Assembly: GCF_003415675.1 (NCBI RefSeq) | Contig: NZ_QFZK01000005.1 | Span: forward strand, 1 to 64,000 | Source: Rhodoferax lacus | Lineage (GTDB): Bacteria; Pseudomonadota; Gammaproteobacteria; Burkholderiales; Burkholderiaceae_C | Length of the DNA: 64,000 nt | Reading direction: 5' to 3' | Shown here: one piece after another, positions 36,783 through 43,723 of the stretch | Position numbering within the stretch: position 1 is the first letter of the stretch | Layout of the letters: every line of letters begins with the position of its first letter | Notes under the pieces: generated by a model | Told to the model about the DNA's origin: nothing | Databases searched by the model: none | The model's input: the letters and a program-made list of their open reading frames with translations, nothing else | Made by a program: the position numbers and the translations under genes

Positions 36783-37652
36783 TCAGACCATCTGGTTGCG
36801 TCGCGCCAGTTCCACAAACAGGGCCGACTGGTCCAGCTCCGCATCGCCATGGGCCACGCCCTCGGCATACAACTGCTCCAGCGCCGCTGTGATGGGTGCC
36901 TCAAAGCCGATCTCGGCGGCGGTGCTCAGCGCATTGCGCATGTCCTTGAGTTGCACATTCATGCGCCCGCGCGGCGCAAAGTCGCGCGCTACCATGCGCT
37001 GGCCGTGCACCTGCAGGATGCGGCTGTCGGCAAAGCCGCCGGTGATGGCAGCCTTTACCTGCGCCATGTCGGCCCCACCTTTTTCGCACAGCAGCAAAGC
37101 CTCGGCCACCGCGCCTATGGTGATGCCCACAATCATCTGGTTCGCCAGCTTGGCCAACTGGCCGGAGCCTGCCGGGCCCACCAGGGTGGGGCGGCCCAGC
37201 ACGGCCAGCACCGGGGTGGCCTCGTCAAAGTCTGTGAACGCACCCCCGGCCATGATGGCCAGCGTGCCCTGCTCGGCACCGATGGTGCCGCCCGACACCG
37301 GCGCGTCCAGGCAGCGCAGGCCCAGGGCTTGCAGGCGCTGGGCATGGTCGCGCGCCTCGGCCGGTTTGATGGATGACATATCGATCAGCAGGGCACCCGG
37401 CCGCATGGCCGCAGCGGTGCCCTGGCCAAACAGCACCTGCGCCACCACCGCGCCGTGGTCCAGCATGGTGATGACACAGTCGGCATCTTTCACGGCCTCC
37501 GCGGGAGTGGCATGCACGCTGGCGCCAAAGGGCAGCAGGCGTTCGGCCTTGTCCGTGCTGCGGTTCCAGGCGTGGACGGTGTGGCCCGCTTCGCACAGGC
37601 GGCGCGCCATGGGAAAACCCATGAGCCCGATTCCCAGGACGGCTATACGCAT
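36783..37652 (-). CDS. NAD(P)-dependent beta-hydroxyacid dehydrogenase (3-hydroxyisobutyrate dehydrogenase family)
   Basis: The 289-residue product has the N-terminal Rossmann motif VLGIGLMGFPMA, the substrate-binding DAPVSGGTIGAEQGTL, the catalytic lysine region GQLAKLANQMIVG, and the C-terminal helical domain. The family includes 3-hydroxyisobutyrate dehydrogenase and tartronate semialdehyde reductase; which one this is cannot be decided. ATG at 37652 or 37661 may be used. It follows guaC by about 10 bp; a direct functional link is not evident. Confidence 0.88.
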   Translation of the reverse strand: MRIAVLGIGLMGFPMARRLCEAGHTVHAWNRSTDKAERLLPFGASVHATPAEAVKDADCVITMLDHGAVVAQVLFGQGTAAAMRPGALLIDMSSIKPAEARDHAQRLQALGLRCLDAPVSGGTIGAEQGTLAIMAGGAFTDFDEATPVLAVLGRPTLVGPAGSGQLAKLANQMIVGITIGAVAEALLLCEKGGADMAQVKAAITGGFADSRILQVHGQRMVARDFAPRGRMNVQLKDMRNALSTAAEIGFEAPITAALEQLYAEGVAHGDAELDQSALFVELARRNQMV

Positions 37653-37663
37653 GTTTGGCATGG

Positions 37664-38641
37664 CTACATCAACAGATGTTCGGCCGCATTGGTGCCGCCC
37701 AGGGTGACGTAGTTCACCTTGCGGATGTCCATCAGCTTTTTGCCGCCGGAGTAGCTGATGGAGCTCTGCACGTCCTGCTCCATTTCGATCAGCGTGTCGG
37801 CCAGTTTTCCCTTGATGGGCTCCAGGATGCGCTTGCCTTCCACATGCTTGTACTCGCCCTTGTTGAAGTCGCTGGCCGAGCCGTAGTACTCCTTGTACAG
37901 GCGGCCATCCACTTCCACGGTCTGGCCCGGCGACTCTTCGTGTCCGGCAAACAGCGAACCGATCATCACCATGGAGGCGCCAAAGCGCACGCTCTTGGCA
38001 ATGTCGCCATGGTCGCGTATGCCGCCGTCGGCAATGATGGGCTTGGTGGCCACGCGCGCACACCACTTGAGCGCGCTGAGCTGCCAGCCGCCGGTGCCAA
38101 AGCCGGTCTTGAGTTTGGTGATGCAGACTTTGCCCGGGCCAATGCCCACCTTGGTGGCATCGGCCCCCCAGTTTTCCAGATCGATCACGGCCTCGGGCGT
38201 GCCAACGTTGCCAGCAATGATGAAGCTGGCGGGCATCTTGGCCTTGAGGTACTCGATCATGTTCTTCACACTGTCGGCATGGCCGTGGGCAATGTCGATG
38301 GTGATGTACTCCGGAATCAATCCCTTGGCCAGCAGCTGGTCCACGGTGTCGTAGTCGGGTTTTTTCACGCCCAGCGAGATGGAGGCGTACAGACCCTTGG
38401 CATGCATGTCTGCGGTGAACTGCACGTTGTCCAGGTCAAAGCGGTGCATCACATAAAAATAGCCGTTTTGCGCCAGCCAGATGCAGATGGTTTCATCCAC
38501 CACAGTCTTCATGTTGGCGGGCACCACCGGCAGGCGGAATGTGCGGCCTCCCAGTTCTACCCCGGCGTCACATTCAGAGCGGCTTTCCACGCGGCATTTG
38601 CGTGGCAAGAGAAGGATGTTGTCGTAGTCAAAAATTTCCAT
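37664..38641 (-). CDS. guaC: GMP reductase
   Basis: GuaC reductively deaminates GMP to IMP with NADPH. The 325-residue TIM barrel resembles the bacterial type-2 GMP reductase, with the catalytic cysteine in [11 protein letters not shown], the phosphate-binding DGGIRDHGD, and a flap region [15 protein letters not shown] ([20 protein letters not shown] in parts). It lacks CBS domains, as expected. GGAG precedes the ATG. Upstream is the non-genic 38642-39414 stretch. Confidence 0.95.
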   Translation of the reverse strand: MEIFDYDNILLLPRKCRVESRSECDAGVELGGRTFRLPVVPANMKTVVDETICIWLAQNGYFYVMHRFDLDNVQFTADMHAKGLYASISLGVKKPDYDTVDQLLAKGLIPEYITIDIAHGHADSVKNMIEYLKAKMPASFIIAGNVGTPEAVIDLENWGADATKVGIGPGKVCITKLKTGFGTGGWQLSALKWCARVATKPIIADGGIRDHGDIAKSVRFGASMVMIGSLFAGHEESPGQTVEVDGRLYKEYYGSASDFNKGEYKHVEGKRILEPIKGKLADTLIEMEQDVQSSISYSGGKKLMDIRKVNYVTLGGTNAAEHLLM

Positions 38642-38875
38642 GGTCCCAAGCTCCAGTTCAAAGGTTTCAATCAGTCATCATTGAAGGGCGCTTGGAATGG
38701 AGCAGGCAAAAAAATACCGGCTCCCAATTGCTTGGGCCCGGTGATTGATTTTACGCGCTGCTTTTGGGCTTTGTCATAAGGCTATGTGTCTGGGTGGTAT
38801 TCGTGTTTTGGTAGTTTGGTTTTGGTTCACGCTGCTTTTTGCTTTTTTGCTTCGCCGCTCGTTGGGGTTTGTCTC
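38642..38875. other. First part of the guaC-uvrD gap
   Basis: About 230 bp without a supportable gene. It must contain the guaC promoter on the minus strand; nothing close to a consensus is evident. The part from 38780 is G/T-rich on the plus strand and leads into the repeat element. Confidence 0.4.
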
Positions 38876-39250
38876 GCCGTGAGTGGGTATGCCGGGCGCC
38901 TCATACTGCGGGTACGCACAAATCGGCCCCCGGCATACCCACTCACGGCGGAAAGTGGCGCTGCTGCGCTCGCCAAGGGGAGTCCAAGACCCACGCAGGC
39001 ATGAGCAAGTGCTATGCGTGTGCTACCGGCGACCGCTACCGAGCAGGGTATCTGCCTACCGGTGACACGACAGGGCTGCCGGTGATGGCTGGCGCACGAC
39101 GGCGCAGCGCTTTGGGTGGTTGTGTGACTTATGTGGTGCTCACGGTATTTGCGCAGGCGAACCAGCCCGCAACACGCAGAGGGGCCGGGTACCGGGGCGG
39201 CCGATTTGTGCGTACCCGCAGTATGAGGCCGCCCCGGTACCCGGCCCCTC
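38876..39250. repeat. Element bounded by two long hairpins with an identical, inverted loop
   Basis: Left hairpin: arms 38876-38900 and 38925-38949 (24 of 25 positions pair) around a 24-nt loop (38901-38924). Right hairpin: arms 39179-39202 and 39227-39250 (24 of 24 pair) around a 24-nt loop (39203-39226). The right loop is the exact reverse complement of the left loop, while the arms differ in sequence apart from GCC/GGC next to the loop. Inside the loop TGCG-GGTA-CGCA forms a smaller hairpin. The 229-bp core (38950-39178) has weak open frames on both strands, including a 96-residue plus frame starting at 39001. It may be a non-autonomous mobile or structured repeat. Confidence 0.85.
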
Positions 39251-39375
39251 TGCCACCCACACTGCAGGCCCAACGAAGGCCCCCAAATTAAACCCATCTG
39301 CCGCCCACACTGCGGGCCCAAGGACGGCCCCAAAAGCAAATCCCTCTGCCGCCCACATTGCAGGCATGGCGAAGC
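39250..39375. repeat. 48-bp tandem repeat, about 2.5 units
   Basis: Units at 39250-39297 and 39298-39345 match at 39 of 48 positions and begin CTGCC(A/G)CCCACACTGC. A third, partial unit from 39346 matches for about 30 bp before diverging just ahead of uvrD. The array directly abuts the right hairpin of the preceding element. Confidence 0.8.
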
Positions 39376-39402
39376 CGGTACGAAACACCGCCACCAGCTT
39401 CC

Positions 39403-39414
39403 TACAATCACCCC
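39403..39414 (+). promoter_or_regulatory. -10 element abutting uvrD
   Basis: TACAAT (39403-39408) lies 6 nt before the ATG at 39415. No Shine-Dalgarno is present and the -35 is poor. This supports a leaderless transcript. Confidence 0.45.
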
Positions 39415-41850
39415 ATGTCCCTTTTCTCCACGCCCGACCACGCAGCACAATCCCCGCTGCTCAGCACCCTGAACCCGGAGCAGCGCGCCGCCGTCACCTT
39501 GCCGGCCGAACACGCCTTGATCCTGGCGGGCGCGGGCTCAGGCAAAACCCGTGTGCTGACCACGCGCATCGCCTGGCTACTGCAAAACGGACTGGTCACA
39601 CCTGGCGGGATATTGGCGGTGACCTTTACCAACAAGGCCGCCAAGGAAATGATGACGCGGCTCTCCAGCATGTTGCCGGTCAACGTGCACGGCATGTGGA
39701 TTGGCACCTTCCATGGCCTGTGCAACCGCTTCCTGCGCTCGCACTTCAAAATGGCCAACCTGCCGCAAAGCTTCCAGATTCTGGACACGCAAGACCAGCT
39801 CTCCGCCATCAAGCGCCTGTGCAAGCAGCACGCCATTGACGACGAACGCTTTCCGCCCAAGCAGTTGCAGTGGTTCATCTCCGGCTGCAAGGAAGACGGC
39901 CAGCGCCCCGCCAATGTGGAAGCGCGTGACGACGAGACGCGGCGCAAGGTCGAGATCTACCAGATGTACGAGGAGCAGTGCCAACGCGAAGGCGTGGTGG
40001 ACTTTGGCGAGCTCATGCTGCGCTCGTATGAATTGCTGCGCGACAACGACCCCATACGCGCGCACTACCAGCGGCGCTTTCGCCACATCCTGATTGACGA
40101 GTTCCAGGACACCAACCGCCTGCAATACGCCTGGATCAAGATGCTGGCCGGGCAGGGTGCGAACGCCTCGCCCGACATGCCCGGTGGCGCGGTGCTGGCC
40201 GTGGGCGATGATGACCAGAGCATCTACGCCTTTCGCGGCGCGCGCGTGGGCAATATGGCCGACTTTGTGCGCGAGTTCCATGTGCAGCACCAGATCAAGC
40301 TGGAGCAGAACTACCGCAGCTACAGCAACATCCTGGACTCGGCCAATGCCCTGATCAGCCACAACGGCAACCGCCTGGGCAAGAACCTGCGCACCGACCA
40401 GGGCCCCGGTGAACCGGTGCGCGTGTACGAGTCCCCCAGCGACTATGCCGAGGCGCAGTGGATGGTGGACGAAATGAAGCAGCTGCACCGCGAGGGCATA
40501 GACCGCAAGGAGATTGCAGTGCTGTACCGCTCCAACGCCCAAAGCCGGGTGATAGAGACGGCGCTCTTCAATGCCGCCATGCCCTACCGGGTCTACGGTG
40601 GCCTGCGCTTTTTCGAGCGGGCCGAGATCAAGCACGCGCTGGCGTACTTGCGCCTCTTGGAGAACCCCAACGACGACACCAGCTTCATGCGGGTGGTGAA
40701 CTTTCCGGCGCGCGGCATTGGCGCGCGCAGCCTGGAGCAGTTGCAGGACCTGGCCAAAGCCACGGGCTGCTCGCTGCATGACGCGGTCAGCGCGCTCACA
40801 GGTCGTGCCGGTGCGGCCATTGCCGGCTTTGTGGCCAAGATCGATGTGCTGCGCGAGCAGACCAGCGGTCTGAACCTGCGCGACATCATCTCCCGTATGC
40901 TGGAAGACAGTGGCCTTTTGGCGCACTACCGCGCCGAGCGAGAGGGTGCGGACCGGGTCGAGAATCTGGAGGAACTGGTGAGTGCCGCCGAGAGCTTTGT
41001 GATGCAGGAGGGCTTTGGCCGCGATGCCGCAGGCATGACCCAAAGCGCTGGCCTGACGCAAAGCCCGGCCAGCCAGGGCCTGAGTGGCGAGGCGATAGAG
41101 CAGTACGGCATCGAGCCCACCGACCTGACCTTTGGTGACACCGGCGAAACCCTGTCACCCCTGGTGGCCTTTTTGACCCACGCGGCGCTGGAGGCGGGCG
41201 ACAACATGGCGCAGGCCGGGCAGGACGCCATCCAGCTCATGACGGTGCACTCGGCCAAGGGCCTGGAGTTTGACTGCGTGTTCATCACCGGCGTGGAAGA
41301 GGGTCTGTTCCCGCATGAGAACTCCATGAGCGACCGCGACGGACTGGAAGAAGAGCGCCGCCTGATGTACGTGGCCATCACCCGCGCCCGCCAGCGCCTG
41401 TACATGAGCCATTCGCAAACCCGCATGCTGCATGGGCAGACACGCTTCAACCTCAAGAGCCGTTTTTTTGACGAACTGCCGGAAGAGGCGCTGAAATGGC
41501 TCACCCCCAAGTTGCCGGCACCTGCGGCCTTTGGCGGCGCCGGGCGCGGCTGGCAAGGTGGCAATGCCAGTGGCTATTCAGGAGGCTATGGCAACCAGGG
41601 CAGCTCGGGCTTTGAGTCGACGCGCTACCCTGCGGGGGGCACGGTGCGCGTGGAAAAGGAAGTGGTGCGCCGCGACGAATCGGTCAACGGCTTGGTCGTC
41701 AAGCAAAAGGTGTTTCACGCCAAGTTTGGCGAGGGCACGGTGCTCACCCTGGAGGGCACGGGGGACGATGCCCGCGCACAAATCAACTTCCCGCGCCATG
41801 GCACCAAGTGGCTGGCGCTCAGCGTGGCCAAGCTCACTCCGGTGCCCTGA
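39415..41850 (+). CDS. uvrD: DNA helicase II (UvrD/PcrA type)
   Basis: This SF1A 3'-5' helicase acts in nucleotide-excision and mismatch repair. The 811-residue product has motif I AGAGSGKTR, motif Ia TFTNKAAKEM, motif II IDEFQDTN, motif III GDDDQSIYAFRGA, motif IV EQNYRS, motif V HSAKGLEFD and motif VI YVAITRARQRL. A glycine-rich linker and the C-terminal Tudor-like UvrD domain (VFHAKFGEGTVL) follow. ATG at 39415 (MSLFSTP) is used; a longer reading would run into the tandem repeats. Confidence 0.97.
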   Translation: MSLFSTPDHAAQSPLLSTLNPEQRAAVTLPAEHALILAGAGSGKTRVLTTRIAWLLQNGLVTPGGILAVTFTNKAAKEMMTRLSSMLPVNVHGMWIGTFHGLCNRFLRSHFKMANLPQSFQILDTQDQLSAIKRLCKQHAIDDERFPPKQLQWFISGCKEDGQRPANVEARDDETRRKVEIYQMYEEQCQREGVVDFGELMLRSYELLRDNDPIRAHYQRRFRHILIDEFQDTNRLQYAWIKMLAGQGANASPDMPGGAVLAVGDDDQSIYAFRGARVGNMADFVREFHVQHQIKLEQNYRSYSNILDSANALISHNGNRLGKNLRTDQGPGEPVRVYESPSDYAEAQWMVDEMKQLHREGIDRKEIAVLYRSNAQSRVIETALFNAAMPYRVYGGLRFFERAEIKHALAYLRLLENPNDDTSFMRVVNFPARGIGARSLEQLQDLAKATGCSLHDAVSALTGRAGAAIAGFVAKIDVLREQTSGLNLRDIISRMLEDSGLLAHYRAEREGADRVENLEELVSAAESFVMQEGFGRDAAGMTQSAGLTQSPASQGLSGEAIEQYGIEPTDLTFGDTGETLSPLVAFLTHAALEAGDNMAQAGQDAIQLMTVHSAKGLEFDCVFITGVEEGLFPHENSMSDRDGLEEERRLMYVAITRARQRLYMSHSQTRMLHGQTRFNLKSRFFDELPEEALKWLTPKLPAPAAFGGAGRGWQGGNASGYSGGYGNQGSSGFESTRYPAGGTVRVEKEVVRRDESVNGLVVKQKVFHAKFGEGTVLTLEGTGDDARAQINFPRHGTKWLALSVAKLTPVP

Positions 41851-41861
41851 AAGGAGCAGGC

Positions 41862-42656
41862 TTAAGTTACCTCGATGCCGGGTGCATCGGCGGTGCCGGC
41901 GTCAAAGCAGTCGCGGAAGGTGAAGTAAATCGAGGTGAAGAACATGGCCGCCATCACCATGGCCACCGGGAACATGATGCCCGACACCGCCTCGGGGCTG
42001 CCCATCAGCGCGGCAATCACGGCCACCACCATGCCCATGGCAATGAAGGCCCCTAGCCAGACCAGGCTGTAGACGGTAAAGGCCCAGAAATTGCGCAGGC
42101 AGGCCACCATACTGAAGAACAGGCTCTTGACCGGCGGCACGCCATGCCAGTGCACCAAGGCCGGTGCGTGCCAGAACAGCAGGGAGAGCGGCATGTAAAG
42201 GCCCATGGCCAGCAGCACCGCGCTCTCAAAATCCGGCTCCATCAGGGTCTCGGGCGTCAGGCTGCCGCCAATCAGGTAGAGGCGGGCGAACTTGCCGCCG
42301 TCCACCGTGGCGGAGATGGCCAGCACCAGCAAAAAGCCCGCGGCATAGATCAGGCCCAGAACCAGCATGGCGCGCATCTGTTGGCGCCCGGCCTTGAAGG
42401 CGCTCAGCAGCACCGTGGGCATGGGGAACTTGCCCTTGGTCGTTTCCTCAGTCGCGGCCATCAGGCCCAGGGTGGCGGCCGGCAGCAGGGCCAGGGCCAG
42501 CACATTGCCAATCAGCGGGATCAGGGTCAGCACCGACATCACCGCCATGAACATGAAGAACAGGCCGCTTAGTGCCAGCGGCTGCTTGATGAAAGTGCGA
42601 ACCCCCAGCTTGAACCATTGCACCCCGGTGCGGGCCGGAACGATGTTGAGTTTCAT
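41862..42656 (-). CDS. BPSS1780-type inner-membrane protein of unknown function
   Basis: The 264-residue product has about six hydrophobic helices, an amphipathic N-terminus (GVQWFKLGVRTFIKQPLAL) and an FRDCFD motif near its C-terminus. It matches, as far as I can tell, the uncharacterised BPSS1780 family found in Burkholderiales. Its ATG overlaps the thrB stop by 4 bp (ATGA), so it is translated with thrB. Function unknown. Confidence 0.85.
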   Translation of the reverse strand: MKLNIVPARTGVQWFKLGVRTFIKQPLALSGLFFMFMAVMSVLTLIPLIGNVLALALLPAATLGLMAATEETTKGKFPMPTVLLSAFKAGRQQMRAMLVLGLIYAAGFLLVLAISATVDGGKFARLYLIGGSLTPETLMEPDFESAVLLAMGLYMPLSLLFWHAPALVHWHGVPPVKSLFFSMVACLRNFWAFTVYSLVWLGAFIAMGMVVAVIAALMGSPEAVSGIMFPVAMVMAAMFFTSIYFTFRDCFDAGTADAPGIEVT

Positions 42657-43681
42657 GCAGACAGAGTCTCGGTAGGTTGTACAGTGGATGGCGAGGTATT
42701 GAACAGCGCGGCCATGGTCAGGGGGGCGGCAATGCGCGCCCGCAGCACGCGCTCAAAGTGGGTAGGGTCGTGGGGCTTGAGCATGGCGGCCTCGCGCGGC
42801 AGGTGCAGGTCCCACAGGCGCGAGAGCCAGAAGCGCAGGGCGGCGGCGCGCGCCAGGGCGGGCAGCAGTGCGCGTTCCTGCGCGGTCAGGGGGCGCACGG
42901 CCTCATAGGCCTGCAGCAGGGCGCGGCTGCGTTCGGCATCAGCCTGGCCGGTGGGCAAATCCACACACCAGTCGTTCAGGCAGACAGCGATGTCAAACAG
43001 CCAGGCGTCCACACCGGCAAAATAAAAATCAAAGATGCCGGTGAGCTGCGGGGCCTGGCCCTCTGGCAGGTCCTGGGCAAACATGGCGTTGTCGCGGAAC
43101 AGGTCGGCATGGATGGGGCCGCGCGGCAGTGCGCCATAGGCCGAGAGGGTGGCCACATGGTTCTGGTAGGCCAGCTCGCTCTTGAGCAGGTCGGCCTGGG
43201 GTGCGTCCACAAAAGGCAGCACCACCGGCACGGTCTCGTTCCACCAGGGCAGGGCCCTCAAGTTGGGCTGCTGCATCTCAAAGCTGCGTCCGGCCAGGTG
43301 CATGCGCGCCAGCACCTCGCCCAGGGCGGTGCAGTGGGCGGCGGTGGGTGCGAGTTCGCTCTTGCCCTTGAGGCGGTTCACCACGGCAGCGGGTTTGCCG
43401 CACAGGCTGTGCAGCACATCGCCATCGCGGTTGGCCGCCGGGTCGGGCACGGCAATGCCATGCACGGCCAAGTGCTTCATCAGCCGCAGGTAAAAAGGGA
43501 GTTGCTCCGCTGTGAGCCGCTCGAACAGGGTCAGCACATAGGGCGCCTGGTCGGTGGTGACGAAGTAATTGGTGTTTTCAATGCCCCCGGAGCAGCCCTC
43601 CAGGTGCTGGAGTGTGCCCAAATCGAGAGACTGCAAAAAGGTGTCGGCCTCAGCGAAGGAGACCTCTGTGTATACCGCCAT
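42653..43681 (-). CDS. thrB: Homoserine kinase, APH-like type
   Basis: This 342-residue enzyme phosphorylates homoserine for threonine synthesis. It belongs to the aminoglycoside-phosphotransferase-fold ThrB found in many beta- and alphaproteobacteria, not the GHMP fold of E. coli. The catalytic loop is GPIHADLFRDNAMF and the metal-binding aspartate is in GIFDFYFAG. The N-terminus MAVYTEVSFAEADTFLQ is typical. It is divergent from polA across a 42-bp gap and the TACAAT 6 nt before its ATG suggests a leaderless mRNA. Confidence 0.93.
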   Translation of the reverse strand: MAVYTEVSFAEADTFLQSLDLGTLQHLEGCSGGIENTNYFVTTDQAPYVLTLFERLTAEQLPFYLRLMKHLAVHGIAVPDPAANRDGDVLHSLCGKPAAVVNRLKGKSELAPTAAHCTALGEVLARMHLAGRSFEMQQPNLRALPWWNETVPVVLPFVDAPQADLLKSELAYQNHVATLSAYGALPRGPIHADLFRDNAMFAQDLPEGQAPQLTGIFDFYFAGVDAWLFDIAVCLNDWCVDLPTGQADAERSRALLQAYEAVRPLTAQERALLPALARAAALRFWLSRLWDLHLPREAAMLKPHDPTHFERVLRARIAAPLTMAALFNTSPSTVQPTETLSA

Positions 43682-43723
43682 GCCTGAATTGTAGGGCCGG
43701 GCCGACGCAGGCAAAATGCACCC
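43682..43723. promoter_or_regulatory. 42-bp divergent thrB / polA promoter region
   Basis: On the minus strand TACAAT (43693-43688) lies 6 nt before the thrB ATG, with TTTTGC (43716-43711) as a possible -35 at 17 nt. On the plus strand TTGTAG (43689-43694) and CAAAAT (43712-43717), spaced 17 nt, lie 6 nt before the polA ATG. The -35 of each promoter overlaps the -10 of the other. Neither gene has a convincing Shine-Dalgarno, and the gap leaves no space for ordinary 5' leaders. Confidence 0.6.

Noticed and set aside
38827..39513. A 228-residue minus-strand open frame and 96- and 150-residue plus-strand frames across the hairpin element
   Set aside because: They run through hairpin arms and tandem repeats, overlap uvrD's start or the repeat core, and have no ribosome binding site. 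Their peptide repeats are explained by the DNA repeats. I treat them as translations of a non-coding element.
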